DNA of 64,000 nt from Pseudomonas sp. KU43P (GCF_033095865.1 NZ_AP019365.1:1027501-1091500), one strand, 5' to 3'. Positions 1-9,845 are shown, counted from the stretch's first letter. Numbers and translations: made by a program. The notes: generated by a model from the sequence alone, not told the origin.

Positions 1-240
1 CATATCGAGATGGAAAGCGCCTGCGGCGGCGTCAAGGCCTGCACCACGTGCCACTGCATCGTGCGCAAGGGCTTCGACTCGCTTGAAGAAGCCGATGAGC
101 TGGAAGAAGACATGCTGGACAAGGCCTGGGGCCTGGAGGCTCAATCGCGCCTCGGTTGCCAGGTGGTGGTCGCTGATGAAGACCTGACCATCGAGATCCC
201 GAAGTATTCGCTCAACCACGCTGCCGAAGCGCCGCACTGA
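1..240 (+). CDS. fdx: ISC-type [2Fe-2S] ferredoxin, 3' part
   Basis: This is the C-terminal 79 residues of the ferredoxin that feeds electrons to the Isc iron-sulfur assembly machinery. The frame is open from base 1, so the true start lies upstream of the window. The ligand pattern C-x5-C-x2-C near the start (ESACGGVKACTTCHC) and a fourth Cys in SRLGCQ match the adrenodoxin-like Isc ferredoxins. The acidic stretch EEADELEED after the cluster loop is typical of the partner-binding face. The next gene is iscX, the usual last gene of the isc operon, which supports the assignment. Family known; only the N-terminal part is missing because of the window edge. Confidence 0.95.
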   Translation, partial: HIEMESACGGVKACTTCHCIVRKGFDSLEEADELEEDMLDKAWGLEAQSRLGCQVVVADEDLTIEIPKYSLNHAAEAPH

Positions 241-250
241 GGTCTGCCGC

Positions 251-451
251 ATGAGCTTGAAATGGATTGATGTACTTGAGATCGCCATCCAGCTTGCAGA
301 AAGCAAGCCGGACGTCGATCCTCGTTATGTGAATTTCGTCGATCTGCACCGCTGGGTGCTGGCGTTGCCAGAATTCAGCGACGATCCGTCACGTGGCGGT
401 GAGAAAGTGCTGGAGGCCATCCAGGCGGCCTGGATTGATGAAGCCGACTAA
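251..451 (+). CDS. iscX: IscX, Fe-S assembly regulator/adaptor
   Basis: A 66-residue acidic protein starting MSLKWIDVLEIAIQLAE and ending AAWIDEAD, full length for the IscX/YfhJ family. IscX binds IscS and ferrous iron and modulates cysteine desulfurase activity in the cytoplasm. It starts ten bases after the fdx stop, so it is translated from the same isc transcript. Family features visible are the N-terminal W-x-D motif, the DPRYVNF motif and the acidic C-terminus. A hairpin shortly downstream probably ends the operon. Confidence 0.95.
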   Translation: MSLKWIDVLEIAIQLAESKPDVDPRYVNFVDLHRWVLALPEFSDDPSRGGEKVLEAIQAAWIDEAD

Positions 452-482
452 GCGCGACGCTGCAGGTTAGGCAATCCCCCGG

Positions 483-513
483 AACCCGCGTATAATTCGC
501 GGGTTTAATTTTT
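483..513 (+). terminator. Hairpin with T tract between iscX and ndk
   Basis: Arms AACCCGCG (483-490) and CGCGGGTT (498-505) pair perfectly over 8 bp around a TATAATT loop and are followed by TAATTTTT. This fits a Rho-independent terminator of the isc operon. The loop itself spells a perfect -10 box (TATAAT), so the element may also be part of the ndk promoter. The -10 reading lacks a convincing -35, so I favour terminator. Confidence 0.6.
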
Positions 514-540
514 CGCAACACTCATATTCTGGAGTTTTCC

Positions 541-966
541 ATGGCTGTTCAACGTACTTTCTCCATCATCAAGCCTGACGCCGTTGCCAAGAACGTGATC
601 GGCAAGATCACCACTCGCTTCGAAGAAGCCGGCCTGAAAATCGTTGCTTCGAAAATCAAGCAACTGTCCAAAGCCGAAGCCGAAGGCTTCTACGCCGAGC
701 ACAAAGAGCGCGGCTTCTTCGGTGACCTGGTTGCCTTCATGACTTCCGGCCCGGTTGTCGTTCAGGTTCTGGAAGGCGAAAACGCCATCGCTCTGAACCG
801 TGAGCTGATGGGCGCTACCAACCCTAAAGAAGCTGCTGCCGGCACCATCCGCGCTGACTTCGCCGAGTCGATCGACGCCAACGCCGTTCACGGTTCGGAC
901 TCCGAAGCTGCTGCTGCTCGCGAAATCGCGTACTTCTTCGCTGCTACCGAGGTAACCACTCGCTAA
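541..966 (+). CDS. ndk: Nucleoside diphosphate kinase
   Basis: A complete 141-residue Ndk, which moves the gamma phosphate of ATP onto NDPs and dNDPs through a phosphohistidine. The protein begins [18 protein letters not shown], the family signature, and has the active-site His117 in NAVHGSDS. Arg and Lys residues of the nucleotide pocket (K11, R87, R104) are in place. Length is normal. The upstream TTCTGGAGTTTTCC supplies a GGAG ribosome binding site for the ATG. It is followed 28 bases later by rlmN and may be cotranscribed with it. Codon use is strongly biased, as expected of a highly expressed gene. Confidence 0.97.
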   Translation: MAVQRTFSIIKPDAVAKNVIGKITTRFEEAGLKIVASKIKQLSKAEAEGFYAEHKERGFFGDLVAFMTSGPVVVQVLEGENAIALNRELMGATNPKEAAAGTIRADFAESIDANAVHGSDSEAAAAREIAYFFAATEVTTR

Positions 967-994
967 GCGAAAGCTTACGGGTGAGGGTGAATCC

Positions 995-2140
995 ATGACG
1001 ACATCTACTGGCAAAATCAACCTGTTGGGTCTGACCCAGCCGGAAATGGAACAATTCTTCGACTCTATCGGGGAGAAACGCTTCCGTGCCGGCCAGGTGA
1101 TGAAATGGATTCACCATTTTGGCGTCGATGATTTCGCCGCCATGACCAATGTCGGCAAGGCCTTGCGCGAAAAGCTCGAGGCTGTTGCCGAGATTCGGGC
1201 GCCGGAAGTGGTCAGCGAAGACATTTCCGCTGACGGTACCCGCAAGTGGGTGGTCCGCGTTGCCTCCGGCAGCTGCGTCGAAACCGTCTACATCCCTACC
1301 GACGACCGCGGCACCCTGTGTGTCTCGTCGCAGGCCGGCTGCGCCCTGGACTGCAGTTTCTGCTCCACCGGCAAGCAAGGCTTCAACAGCAACCTCACCG
1401 CCGCCGAAGTGATCGGTCAGGTGTGGCTTGCGAACAAATCCTTCGGCACTGTCCCGGCCAAGATCGACCGCGCGATTACCAACGTGGTGATGATGGGCAT
1501 GGGCGAGCCGCTGCTCAATTTCGATAATGTCATCGCCGCCATGAAGATCATGATGGATGATCTGGGTTATGGCATTTCCAAGCGCCGCGTCACCCTGTCC
1601 ACTTCGGGCGTGGTGCCGATGATCGACGAACTGGCCAAGCATATCGACGTGTCGCTTGCGTTGTCGCTGCATGCGCCGAACGACGAACTGCGTAACCAGC
1701 TGGTACCGATCAACAGAAAGTACCCGCTGAAGATGCTGCTGGAATCGTGCATGGGCTACATGTCCACCCTGGGTGGCAAGCGCGTGCTGACCGTCGAATA
1801 CACCTTGCTCAAGGACGTAAACGACCAGCCTGAACATGCCGCACAGATGATCGAGCTGCTGCGCGACATTCCCTGCAAGATCAACCTGATTCCGTTCAAC
1901 CCGTTCCCGCATTCGGGTTACGAGCGGCCTAGCAACAATGCTATCCGTCGCTTCCAGGACCTGCTGCACCACGGTGGCTTCAACGTCACCACCCGCACCA
2001 CCCGTGGCGAAGATATCGACGCTGCCTGTGGTCAGCTGGTCGGCCAGGTCAATGACCGTACCCGCCGCAGCGAACGCTACATCGCAGTACGCCAGCTCTC
2101 TGCCGACGCTGAGCTCCCAGACAGCGCCGCGCGCCACTGA
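995..2140 (+). CDS. rlmN: Dual-specificity rRNA/tRNA adenine C2 methyltransferase RlmN
   Basis: A 381-residue radical-SAM enzyme that methylates C2 of A2503 in 23S rRNA and A37 in some tRNAs, which affects translational fidelity. The [4Fe-4S] ligands are Cys116, Cys120 and Cys123 (CALDCSFC). The two mechanistic cysteines appear as Cys109 (TLCVSS), seven residues before the cluster as in E. coli, and Cys345 (DIDAACGQL) near the C-terminus. The substrate-binding GMGEPL motif is present. The start ATG follows GTGAGGGTGAATCC. It lies directly upstream of pilF (10-base gap), the usual order in pseudomonads. Confidence 0.97.
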   Translation: MTTSTGKINLLGLTQPEMEQFFDSIGEKRFRAGQVMKWIHHFGVDDFAAMTNVGKALREKLEAVAEIRAPEVVSEDISADGTRKWVVRVASGSCVETVYIPTDDRGTLCVSSQAGCALDCSFCSTGKQGFNSNLTAAEVIGQVWLANKSFGTVPAKIDRAITNVVMMGMGEPLLNFDNVIAAMKIMMDDLGYGISKRRVTLSTSGVVPMIDELAKHIDVSLALSLHAPNDELRNQLVPINRKYPLKMLLESCMGYMSTLGGKRVLTVEYTLLKDVNDQPEHAAQMIELLRDIPCKINLIPFNPFPHSGYERPSNNAIRRFQDLLHHGGFNVTTRTTRGEDIDAACGQLVGQVNDRTRRSERYIAVRQLSADAELPDSAARH

Positions 2141-2150
2141 GACCGGCCCC

Positions 2151-2912
2151 ATGAGCCTGCGCGCCGCGCTGTCGACCCTTGCGCTTGTGCTGCTGGCCGG
2201 CTGCGTGTCGGGCGGCGCGAGCGACCCTTTGGCCAATCGGCAGGGCAGGGCGGAGGCAGGGCGGGCATACGTACAGCTTGGGCTTGGCTATTTGCAACAA
2301 GGTTTGCCCGAACAGGCCAAGGCGCCGTTAGGCAAGGCGCTGGCCCTGGACACCCGCAACGCTGATGCTCGCGCGGCCTTGGCACTGGTATTTCAGGCCG
2401 AAGGCGAGCCAGCGCTGGCCGAGACCCAGTTCAAAAAGGCACTGGCAGCACGTCCGGGCGATACGCGAATTCGCAACAACTACGGCAGTTTCCTATATGC
2501 TCAGCAACGTTTTGCCGAAGCCGAGCAGATGTTTCGCCTAGCCAGCGCCGATAGCCTGTATCCTGAGCGCTCACGGGTGTATGAAAACCTTGGCCTGACG
2601 GCGCTGAAGCTGGAAAATCGCGACCAGGCGCACGCTTATCTGTCCAAGGCCCTGCAGCTCAACCAGCGGCAGCCCAGGGCGTTGCTGGAAATGGCTGAGT
2701 TGTCCTACGAAAACAGGCATTATGTGCCGTCCCGGGACTACTACGATCGTTTCAGCCAGCTGAGCGATCAAAGCGCCCGCAGCCTCCTGCTGGGCAGCCG
2801 TCTTGCCCGGGTGTTCGACGAGCAGGGCACACTGGCCGAGCTGGGCCAGCAATTACAACGACTTTATCCCGGTACGCCGGAATATCAGCAATACCTGTCG
2901 GAGCAACGATGA
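2151..2912 (+). CDS. pilF: Type IV pilus pilotin lipoprotein PilF (TPR)
   Basis: A 253-residue TPR lipoprotein. The ATG at 2151 was chosen because it gives a short lipoprotein signal with lipobox LAGC (Cys18); a longer frame upstream lies inside rlmN. About six TPR units follow, starting GRAYVQLGLGYLQQGLPEQA. PilF-family pilotins carry the PilQ secretin to the outer membrane. In species lacking functional pili the protein is kept as an outer-membrane TPR lipoprotein, so the pilus role is inferred from family. The last four bases overlap the rodZ start (ATGA), implying translational coupling. Confidence 0.9.
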   Translation: MSLRAALSTLALVLLAGCVSGGASDPLANRQGRAEAGRAYVQLGLGYLQQGLPEQAKAPLGKALALDTRNADARAALALVFQAEGEPALAETQFKKALAARPGDTRIRNNYGSFLYAQQRFAEAEQMFRLASADSLYPERSRVYENLGLTALKLENRDQAHAYLSKALQLNQRQPRALLEMAELSYENRHYVPSRDYYDRFSQLSDQSARSLLLGSRLARVFDEQGTLAELGQQLQRLYPGTPEYQQYLSEQR

Positions 2913-3916
2913 AAGCCGCGCATCCCGAAGTAGCAGCAGCGACTGGCCAGAACCCCGGTGAGCTGTTGCGCCAGGCCCGCGAAAAACGGGAGTGGTCGCA
3001 AGCCGAGGTGGCCCGCAAGCTCAACCTCACCGTAAGTTCGCTGAACCACGTGGAAACCGGCGCCTTCGACAAGCTGCCAGGACATACCTTCGCCCGTGGC
3101 TACATCCGCGCCTACGCCAAGCTCATGGATCTGGATCAGGCTCCTCTGGTCGAGGCCTTCGACCAGTACACCGGTACCCATGCCAAGGGCAGCGAAGTGC
3201 ATTCGCTGGGCCGCATCGAAGAGCCGGTGCGCCTGTCGCACAACATCCTGCGCGGTGTCAGCCTGCTGCTGCTGGTCGCCGTGGTGGGCGGCAGCTTCAT
3301 CTGGTGGCAGGACCAGGGCAGCCTGCGTGGCAAGGACCTGGCCAAAATCGCCCTGGAGCATGTCGAGGTCGAAAGTGCCGACGGCACCACCCAGATTCAC
3401 CCCCTGGACGAGCCTGAAGACCAGGCCGTGACCGCCAGTCAGCAGGCCGAGGGCGCACCGTTGCCGCTGGAGCCGGCTCCGGCCGAACAGGCCGCGCAGA
3501 CCGCAGCAGAGGCTACGCCGGCAGCCCCGGCGCCTGCCCAACCCGTTCAGCAAGTACCTGCAACACCGACACCTGCTCCGGTTGTGCCAGACGCGCCTGC
3601 AGCGCCGGCTACCCCTGCAGCGCCGGTAGCCAGCGTGCCAGCGGCCGCCGCCGAGTCTGCCGCCGTACCGGCGGGTAGCGCGAAGGTCGCCATCCAATTC
3701 ACCGCCGATTGCTGGACCCAGGTTACCGATGGCAACGGCAAGGTGCTGTTCAGCGCCGTCAAGCGCAAGGGCGACAACCTGGAACTGACTGGCAAGCCGC
3801 CGTTCGCGTTGCACCTGGGCTTTGCCCGCGGCGCCCAGGTCAGCTTCAACGGCCAGGCCGTCGATGTTGCCCCGTTCACCAGTGGCGAGACCGCTCGCCT
3901 GAAGTTGGGACAGTAA
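2909..3916 (+). CDS. rodZ: Cytoskeleton protein RodZ
   Basis: A 335-residue bitopic protein that links MreB to the elongation machinery. Domain order: N-terminal Cro/XRE-like helix-turn-helix (about 15-80, GELLRQAREKREWSQAEVAR), a transmembrane helix near 113-131 (SLLLLVAVVGGSFIWW), a long Pro/Ala/Gln-rich periplasmic linker (about 170-255) and a C-terminal DUF4115 beta domain (about 260-335, WTQVTDGNGKVLFS). The start overlaps pilF by four bases and ispG follows after three. The linker is low complexity, so its length probably varies between strains. Confidence 0.93.
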   Translation: MKAAHPEVAAATGQNPGELLRQAREKREWSQAEVARKLNLTVSSLNHVETGAFDKLPGHTFARGYIRAYAKLMDLDQAPLVEAFDQYTGTHAKGSEVHSLGRIEEPVRLSHNILRGVSLLLLVAVVGGSFIWWQDQGSLRGKDLAKIALEHVEVESADGTTQIHPLDEPEDQAVTASQQAEGAPLPLEPAPAEQAAQTAAEATPAAPAPAQPVQQVPATPTPAPVVPDAPAAPATPAAPVASVPAAAAESAAVPAGSAKVAIQFTADCWTQVTDGNGKVLFSAVKRKGDNLELTGKPPFALHLGFARGAQVSFNGQAVDVAPFTSGETARLKLGQ

Positions 3917-3919
3917 GTC

Positions 3920-5029
3920 ATGCACGGCGAATCTCCGATCAAACGTCGCGAATCCCGCAAAATCTGGGTCGGCAATGTGCCGGTGGGTGGTGATGCCCCC
4001 ATCGCGGTGCAGAGCATGACCAACACCGACACCAACGACGTCGCCGCCACCGTGGCGCAGATCCAGCGCCTGGTCGATGCCGGCGTCGACATCGTGCGCG
4101 TCTCGGTGCCCGACATGGACGCCGCCGAAGCGTTCGGCAAGATCAAGCAGCTGGTCAGCGTGCCGCTGGTCGCCGATATCCACTTCGACTACAAGATCGC
4201 CCTGCGCGTGGCCGAACTGGGCGTCGACTGCCTGCGAATCAACCCAGGCAACATCGGCCGTGAAGACCGTGTGCGCGCCGTGGTCGATGCCGCACGCGAT
4301 CGGGGCATTCCGATCCGTATCGGTGTCAACGCAGGGTCCCTGGAAAAGGACTTGCAGAAGAAATACGGCGAGCCGACCCCGGCCGCACTGGTCGAATCTG
4401 CCCTGCGCCACGTGGAGCACCTGGACCGTCTGGACTTCCAGGACTTCAAAGTCAGCGTCAAGGCATCCGACGTCTTCATGGCCGTCGAGGCCTACCGTCT
4501 GTTGGCCAAGCAGATCATCCAGCCGCTGCACCTGGGCATCACCGAAGCCGGTGGCCTGCGCTCGGGCACGGTGAAATCCGCCGTCGGCCTCGGTATGCTG
4601 CTGGCCGAAGGCATTGGCGATACCATCCGCATCTCGCTTGCGGCCGACCCGGTCGAGGAAGTGAAGGTCGGCTACGACATCCTCAAGTCGCTGCACCTGC
4701 GTTCGCGTGGCATCAACTTCATCGCCTGCCCGAGCTGCTCGCGGCAGAACTTCGATGTGGTCAAGACCATGAACGAGCTGGAAGGGCGCCTTGAAGACCT
4801 GCTGGTACCGCTGGACGTGGCGGTGATCGGCTGTGTGGTCAACGGCCCCGGCGAAGCCAAGGAAGCCCACGTGGGGCTGACCGGCGGCACGCCGAACCTG
4901 ATCTACATCGACGGCAAGCCTGCGCAGAAGCTGACCAATGACAACCTGGTCGATGAGCTGGAAAAACTCATCCGCCAGAAAGCGGCCGAAAAGGTCGAGG
5001 CTGACGCGGCGCTGATCGCCCGAAGCTGA
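3920..5029 (+). CDS. ispG: 4-hydroxy-3-methylbut-2-enyl diphosphate synthase IspG
   Basis: A 369-residue enzyme of the MEP isoprenoid pathway that converts methylerythritol cyclodiphosphate to HMBPP. Cluster ligands Cys270, Cys273 (CPSCSRQ), Cys305 and Glu312 (CVVNGPGE) fall at exactly the numbering known for E. coli IspG. The N-terminal TIM barrel and C-terminal cluster domain are both complete. It lies three bases after rodZ and 24 bases before hisS, an arrangement conserved in gammaproteobacteria. Also called gcpE. Confidence 0.97.
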   Translation: MHGESPIKRRESRKIWVGNVPVGGDAPIAVQSMTNTDTNDVAATVAQIQRLVDAGVDIVRVSVPDMDAAEAFGKIKQLVSVPLVADIHFDYKIALRVAELGVDCLRINPGNIGREDRVRAVVDAARDRGIPIRIGVNAGSLEKDLQKKYGEPTPAALVESALRHVEHLDRLDFQDFKVSVKASDVFMAVEAYRLLAKQIIQPLHLGITEAGGLRSGTVKSAVGLGMLLAEGIGDTIRISLAADPVEEVKVGYDILKSLHLRSRGINFIACPSCSRQNFDVVKTMNELEGRLEDLLVPLDVAVIGCVVNGPGEAKEAHVGLTGGTPNLIYIDGKPAQKLTNDNLVDELEKLIRQKAAEKVEADAALIARS

Positions 5030-5053
5030 CACACAGATTCGTAAGGACTTTTC

Positions 5054-6343
5054 GTGAGCAAATCGCTGCAAGCCATTCGTGGCATGAACGACATCCTGCC
5101 GGAGCAGTCGCCGCTGTGGCGCTACTTCGAAGGCACCGTGGCCGGCCTGCTGGACACCTATGGGTACAGCCAGATCCGCACGCCGATCGTCGAGTTCACC
5201 GAGCTGTTCAAGCGCTCAATCGGTGAAGTGACCGACATCGTCGAGAAAGAGATGTACACCTTCGAGGACCGCAACGGCGATTCGCTGACGCTGCGTCCCG
5301 AAGGCACCGCCGCCTGCGTGCGTGCCGTGCTCGAGCACGGCATCACCGGCAACGGCCAGGTGCAGAAGCTCTGGTACATCGGCCAGATGTTCCGCCACGA
5401 ACGCCCTCAGAAAGGCCGCTATCGCCAGTTCCACCAGATTGGCGTCGAAGTGTTCAACCTGGACGGTCCGGACATCGATGCCGAGCTGATCATGCTGACC
5501 TGGCGCCTGTGGGGCCTGCTGGGCATCCAGGATGCGGTCAAGCTCGAACTGAACAGCCTTGGCACCAGCGAAGCCCGTGCCCGCTACCGTGACGCCCTGG
5601 TCGAGTTCCTCTCGGCGCGCCTGGAGCAGCTTGACGAAGACAGCCAGCGTCGCCTCAAGAGCAACCCGCTGCGTATCCTCGACAGCAAGGACCAGGGCAC
5701 TCAGGCTGTGCTGGTTGGTGCGCCGAAGCTGGAAGACTACCTGGACGAGGATTCCCGCGTGCACTTCGAGGGCCTGAAGGCACGCCTCGACGCAGCGGGT
5801 ATTCCGTTCGTGATCAACACCAAGCTGGTACGTGGCCTGGACTACTACAGCAAGACCGTATTCGAGTGGGTCACCGACAAGCTTGGCGCCCAGGGCACGG
5901 TCTGCGCCGGTGGCCGATACGATGGCCTGGTCGAGCAGATGGGCGGCAAGCCGACCACGGGCGTGGGCTTTGCCATGGGCATCGAACGCCTGATCCTGTT
6001 GCTGGAGACCCTCGGCAAGGTGCCGGAGTCGATCAGCCGCCAGATCGACGTCTACCTCTGCGCTTTCGGCGAGCAGGCCGAACTGGCTGGCCTGCGCCTG
6101 TCCGAAAGCCTGCGCGATCGTCTGCCGGGCCTGCGCCTGGCGGTCAACGCCGGCGGTGGCAGCTTCAAGAGCCAGTTCAAGAAGGCCGACAAGAGCGGGG
6201 CGCTGTATGCCCTCATCCTCGGTGACGATGAGCTTGCACAGCAGGTCATCGGTCTCAAGCCCCTGCGTGGCCAGGGCGAACAACAGAACATTGCCTGGGA
6301 TGCTCTGGCAGAGCACCTGGAAGCCGCTGTCGCGCAGGCGTGA
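5054..6343 (+). CDS. hisS: Histidyl-tRNA synthetase
   Basis: A 429-residue class II aminoacyl-tRNA synthetase. Class II motifs are visible: motif 2 with LRPEGTAA and [14 protein letters not shown], the histidine-specific [14 protein letters not shown], and motif 3 [12 protein letters not shown]. The C-terminal anticodon-binding domain begins near residue 330. The start is GTG (5054) preceded by AAGGACTTTTC; the protein from that codon ([16 protein letters not shown]) matches the family N-terminus, so no other start is needed. Part of the ispG-hisS-yfgM-bamB run. Confidence 0.97.
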   Translation: MSKSLQAIRGMNDILPEQSPLWRYFEGTVAGLLDTYGYSQIRTPIVEFTELFKRSIGEVTDIVEKEMYTFEDRNGDSLTLRPEGTAACVRAVLEHGITGNGQVQKLWYIGQMFRHERPQKGRYRQFHQIGVEVFNLDGPDIDAELIMLTWRLWGLLGIQDAVKLELNSLGTSEARARYRDALVEFLSARLEQLDEDSQRRLKSNPLRILDSKDQGTQAVLVGAPKLEDYLDEDSRVHFEGLKARLDAAGIPFVINTKLVRGLDYYSKTVFEWVTDKLGAQGTVCAGGRYDGLVEQMGGKPTTGVGFAMGIERLILLLETLGKVPESISRQIDVYLCAFGEQAELAGLRLSESLRDRLPGLRLAVNAGGGSFKSQFKKADKSGALYALILGDDELAQQVIGLKPLRGQGEQQNIAWDALAEHLEAAVAQA

Positions 6344-6382
6344 CAGGGTCAAACCGCCGAATTGCTGAAAAGGAGTATTGGG

Positions 6383-7024
6383 GTGTCGAGTACCGATGAT
6401 GAAGGCCTGGCCGCAGCCAAGGACTGGTGGAACCGCAACGGCAAGCCGCTGCTGACCGGTGCCCTGCTGGCCGGTGTGGTGGTGCTGGGCTGGAATACCT
6501 GGCACAAGTACCAGAGCAACCAGTCGCAAGGCGCCTCGCAGCTGTATCAGGCATTGCTGGAAACCAGCCTAACGCCAACTGGCCAGCCTGACCCGACCAA
6601 GGTCGCCGAACTGGCCGGCAAGCTCAAGAGCGAATTCGGCGGTACGGCTTACGCCCAGTACGGCAGCCTGTTCGTAGCCAAGGTCGCAGTCGACAGCGGC
6701 AAGCTCGACGATGCGGCTGCCGAGCTCAAGGGCGTGCTGGACAAGCCGGCCGACGTGACCCTGGGCGAAATCGCACGCCAGCGCCTGGCGCGCGTGCTGG
6801 CTGCCCAGAACAAGGCCGAAGATGCCCTGAAACTGCTCGACGGCGACGCCGATAAGGCGTTCCTGGCCAGCCGTGAAGAATTGAAGGGCGACCTGCTGGT
6901 ACAGCTCGGTCGCGCCGACGATGCCCACGGTGCATACGAAAAAGCCAAGGCCGCGCTGTCCGATGACGCAGCGGTCGGTGGCCTGCAACTGAAGCTGGAT
7001 GATCTGGCCAAAGGGGACGCGTGA
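6383..7024 (+). CDS. YfgM-like ancillary SecYEG/periplasmic chaperone network protein
   Basis: A 213-residue membrane-anchored TPR protein of the YfgM/DUF2133 family. I chose GTG at 6383 over the in-frame upstream ATG at 6362 because AAAGGAG (6369-6375) sits seven bases before it and the resulting N-terminus (MSSTDDEGLAAAKDWWNRNG) is the family form. One transmembrane helix (about 22-40) is followed by periplasmic TPR-like repeats rich in Ala, Lys and Asp. In E. coli YfgM works with PpiD at the Sec translocon. Its position between hisS and bamB is the standard one. Confidence 0.9.
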   Translation: MSSTDDEGLAAAKDWWNRNGKPLLTGALLAGVVVLGWNTWHKYQSNQSQGASQLYQALLETSLTPTGQPDPTKVAELAGKLKSEFGGTAYAQYGSLFVAKVAVDSGKLDDAAAELKGVLDKPADVTLGEIARQRLARVLAAQNKAEDALKLLDGDADKAFLASREELKGDLLVQLGRADDAHGAYEKAKAALSDDAAVGGLQLKLDDLAKGDA

Positions 7025-7025
7025 C

Positions 7026-8168
7026 GTGATCGGTTGGAAACAAGCAGCAGTGCTGACCCTGGCCGTACTGGCCGCAGGTTGCAGCAGCAACAGCAAGAAG
7101 GAACTGCCTCCGGCCGAGCTGACCAAGTTCACCGAAGAAGTGGTGCTGAAGAAGCAGTGGAGCCGTTCGATCGGTGACGGCCAGGGTGAAACCTACAACA
7201 CCCTGGTACCGGCCATCGAGAACGACCGTATCTACGCCTCCGACGTCAATGGCGAAGTCTTCGCCCTCGACCGCATCACCGGTGACGTGGTGTGGAAGAA
7301 GGAACTGGACAAGCCGGTTTCCGGCGCTGTCGGTGTTGGCTATGGCCTGGTCATGCTCGGCACTCTCAAGGGTGAAGTGATTGCCCTGGACTCGAGCACG
7401 GGTGAGGAGCGCTGGAAAGCGCGCGTGACCAGCGAAGTGCTGGCTCCGCCTGCCAACAACGGTGACGTTGTGGTGGTGCAGACCCAGGATGACCGCCTCA
7501 TCGGCCTGGATGCCGCCACTGGCGACCGTCGCTGGATCTACGAGAACACCCCGGCCGTACTGACCCTGCGTGGCACCGGTGCACCGATCGCCACCAACCG
7601 CCTGGCCGTTGCGGGCCTCTCCACCGGCAAGGTGGTAGCGGTGGACATCAACAACGGCGTGCCCGTGTGGGAAAGCCGTGTGGCCATTCCGCAAGGGCGT
7701 TCCGAGTTGGACCGCGTGGTCGATATCGACGGCGGCCTGCTGCTGTCCGGTGGTACCCTGTACGTCAGCACCTACCAGGGTCGCGTTGCCGGCCTGGACC
7801 TGGAAAGCGGCCGCGTGCTGTGGCAGCGTGATGCCTCGAGCTACGTCGGTGTCGCCCAGGGCTACGGCAACGTCTACGTCAGCGAGGCTTCGGGTACTGT
7901 CGAGAGCGTCGACGAGCGCTCCTCCAGCGCCTTGTGGACCAATGACTCGATGGCACGCCGTCAACTGTCGGCTCCGGAAGTGTTTTCCAGCTACGTGGCC
8001 GTGGGTGATTTCGAGGGTTACCTGCACCTGCTCAGCCAGGTCGATGGCCGTTTCGTCGGCCGTGAACGTATCGACAGCGATGGCCTGCGTGCCCGGCCCC
8101 TGGTGGTCGGCGACACCATCTACGTCTTTGGCAACAGCGGCAAGCTCGAGGCACTGACCATCCGCTGA
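7026..8168 (+). CDS. bamB: Outer membrane protein assembly factor BamB
   Basis: A 380-residue lipoprotein of the BAM complex. The GTG at 7026, one base after the yfgM stop, gives MIGWKQAAVLTLAVLAAGC, a signal peptide with lipobox AAGC (Cys19). The mature part is an eight-bladed PQQ-type beta-propeller with recurring G-x-V-x-ALD-x-x-TG-x-x-x-W repeats, for example FALDRITGDVVWKKEL. BamB scaffolds BamA and helps insert beta-barrels. An in-frame start at 6999 lies inside yfgM and is not needed. Two hairpins follow before der. Confidence 0.95.
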   Translation: MIGWKQAAVLTLAVLAAGCSSNSKKELPPAELTKFTEEVVLKKQWSRSIGDGQGETYNTLVPAIENDRIYASDVNGEVFALDRITGDVVWKKELDKPVSGAVGVGYGLVMLGTLKGEVIALDSSTGEERWKARVTSEVLAPPANNGDVVVVQTQDDRLIGLDAATGDRRWIYENTPAVLTLRGTGAPIATNRLAVAGLSTGKVVAVDINNGVPVWESRVAIPQGRSELDRVVDIDGGLLLSGGTLYVSTYQGRVAGLDLESGRVLWQRDASSYVGVAQGYGNVYVSEASGTVESVDERSSSALWTNDSMARRQLSAPEVFSSYVAVGDFEGYLHLLSQVDGRFVGRERIDSDGLRARPLVVGDTIYVFGNSGKLEALTIR

Positions 8169-8175
8169 AGCTATG

Positions 8176-8199
8176 CTCAAGACCGCTAAGGGTCTTGAG
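8176..8199 (+). terminator. 9-bp hairpin after bamB
   Basis: CTCAAGACC (8176-8184) pairs perfectly with GGTCTTGAG (8191-8199) around a six-base loop, eight bases after the bamB stop. There is no strong T run after it, so it may slow or protect the 3' end of the transcript rather than terminate it alone. A better terminator lies 30 bases further on. Confidence 0.5.
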
Positions 8200-8229
8200 T
8201 TGCGGCGTAGGACACGCCGCCCGAACTCC

Positions 8230-8260
8230 GGCCGCTGCCTTGCAGCGGCCTTTGCATTTT
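8230..8260 (+). terminator. Rho-independent terminator between bamB and der
   Basis: GGCCGCTG (8230-8237) and CAGCGGCC (8243-8250) form a perfect 8-bp stem with a five-base loop, followed by TTTGCATTTT. It ends 26 bases before the der start, so der probably relies on partial readthrough or its own weak promoter. Confidence 0.7.
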
Positions 8261-8285
8261 CAAGAATTCAAGAGTGGAGAGCCGC

Positions 8286-9749
8286 ATGGTTCCCGTAATC
8301 GCCCTGGTGGGCCGGCCGAACGTCGGCAAATCCACCATGTTCAACCGCCTGACCAAGACCCGCGATGCCATCGTCGGTGACCTGTCGGGCCTGACCCGTG
8401 ACCGCCAGTATGGTGATGCCAGCTGGCAGGGTCGTTCGTACATCCTGATCGACACCGGTGGTATCACCGGTGACGAAGTGGGCATGGACGAGAAGATGGC
8501 CGAGCAGTCGCTGATGGCCATTGAAGAAGCCGACTATGTGCTGTTCCTGGTCGATGCCCGCGCCGGCATGACCGCCGCCGACCAGATGATTGCCGAGCAC
8601 CTGCGCAAGCGCAACAAGTCGGCCATCCTGGTGGCCAACAAGATCGACAACATCGACGCCGACGTCGCCCGCGCCGAATTTTCGCCGCTGGGCATGGGCA
8701 ACGCCATTCCGGTGGCGGGCTCCCAGGGCCGTGGCATCAACCAGCTGATGGAGTCGGTGCTGGGCCATATTCCTCGCGATGCCGAGGAAGAAGCCCTTGA
8801 CCAGGAAGTAGCCGAAGGCGAGGAAGCGGTCCGTATTCCGGGCCCGAGCGAAAAGGATGGCATCAAGATCGCCATCATCGGCCGCCCCAACGTTGGCAAG
8901 TCGACCCTGGTCAACCGCATGCTCGGCGAAGAGCGCGTGGTGGTCTACGACCAGCCTGGCACTACCCGTGACAGTATCTACATCCCGTTCGAGCGCGATG
9001 ACGAGAAGTACACCTTCATCGACACCGCCGGGGTGCGCAAGCGCGGCAAGATCCACGAGGAAGTCGAGAAATTCTCGGTGGTGAAGACCCTGCAGGCGAT
9101 CAAAGACGCCAACGTGGTGATCTTCGTCATGGACGCCCGCGAAGGCGTGGTCGACCACGACCTCAACCTGCTGGGCTTCGCCCTCGAAGCCGGCCGTGCC
9201 ATCGTCATCGCCCTGAACAAATGGGATGGCATGGAGCCGGGTGAACGCGACTACGTGAAGACCGAGCTGGAGCGCCGGCTGTTCTTCGTCGACTTCGCCG
9301 ACATCCACTTCATCTCGGCGCTGCACGGCACTGGTGTGGGCCACCTGTACAAGTCGGTACAGGCCGCATTCAAGTCGGCGGTGACCCGCTGGCCGACCAG
9401 CCGCCTGACGCAGATCCTCGAAGACGCCGTCAGCGAGCACCAGCCGCCGCTGGTCAACGGTCGCCGCATCAAGTTGCGCTATGCCCACCTGGGCGGTGCC
9501 AACCCGCCGCTGATCGTGATCCACGGTAACCAGACCGAGAAGATTCCCAAGTCGTACTCGCGTTACCTGGAAAACACCTACCGCCGTGTGCTCAAGCTGG
9601 TCGGTACGCCGATTCGCATCGAGTACAAGGGCGGTGAGAACCCGTACGAGGGCAAGAAGAACACCCTCACCGACCGCCAGGTCAACAAGAAGCGCCGCTT
9701 GATGTCGCACCACAAGAAGGCCGAGAAGAAACGCCGCGACAAGCGCTGA
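8286..9749 (+). CDS. der: Ribosome assembly GTPase Der (EngA)
   Basis: A 487-residue double GTPase needed for 50S subunit maturation. Two GTP-binding domains are visible, each with G1 motif GRPNVGKS (residues 9-16 and near 200), G3 DTGG or DTAG and G4 NKID or NKWD, followed by a C-terminal KH-like domain and a basic tail ([20 protein letters not shown]). I chose ATG 8286 ([12 protein letters not shown]) rather than the GTG at 8274, because it follows GTGGAGAG and matches the family N-terminus. Confidence 0.97.
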   Translation: MVPVIALVGRPNVGKSTMFNRLTKTRDAIVGDLSGLTRDRQYGDASWQGRSYILIDTGGITGDEVGMDEKMAEQSLMAIEEADYVLFLVDARAGMTAADQMIAEHLRKRNKSAILVANKIDNIDADVARAEFSPLGMGNAIPVAGSQGRGINQLMESVLGHIPRDAEEEALDQEVAEGEEAVRIPGPSEKDGIKIAIIGRPNVGKSTLVNRMLGEERVVVYDQPGTTRDSIYIPFERDDEKYTFIDTAGVRKRGKIHEEVEKFSVVKTLQAIKDANVVIFVMDAREGVVDHDLNLLGFALEAGRAIVIALNKWDGMEPGERDYVKTELERRLFFVDFADIHFISALHGTGVGHLYKSVQAAFKSAVTRWPTSRLTQILEDAVSEHQPPLVNGRRIKLRYAHLGGANPPLIVIHGNQTEKIPKSYSRYLENTYRRVLKLVGTPIRIEYKGGENPYEGKKNTLTDRQVNKKRRLMSHHKKAEKKRRDKR

Positions 9750-9762
9750 TAGCCGGCTGGCT

Positions 9763-9845
9763 TCATCGCCGGCGAGCCGGCTACCACAGGAAAAGCACAG
9801 GCCTCTAGGGCTGTGGGGTATCTGTGGGAGCCGGTTTGCCGGCGC
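9763..9845. repeat. REP pair (inverted, REPIN-like) after der
   Basis: Two half elements, TCATCGCCGGCGAGCCGG (from 9763) and TGTGGGAGCCGGTTTGCCGG (from 9823), lie in inverted orientation about 35 bases apart. Each has the imperfect GCCGGC-GA-GCCGGC hairpin of pseudomonad REPs. Here the copies are slightly diverged (CTACCACAGG instead of CTCCCACAGG). They may act as a transcript end for der. Confidence 0.85.

Noticed and set aside
944..2236. 430-codon minus-strand frame opposite rlmN
   Set aside because: Antisense shadow of rlmN, no recognisable protein.
2885..5071. 728-codon open frame on the minus strand opposite rodZ and ispG
   Set aside because: It mirrors two well-supported genes on plus; the composition (many His, Gln, Arg, Asp-rich antisense codons) is the usual high-GC antisense shadow and no domain is recognisable.
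6362..6382. ATG start for the yfgM-like gene
   Set aside because: GTG 6383 has AAAGGAG at ideal spacing and the family N-terminus; the ATG at 6362 would overlap that ribosome binding site and add seven unconserved residues.
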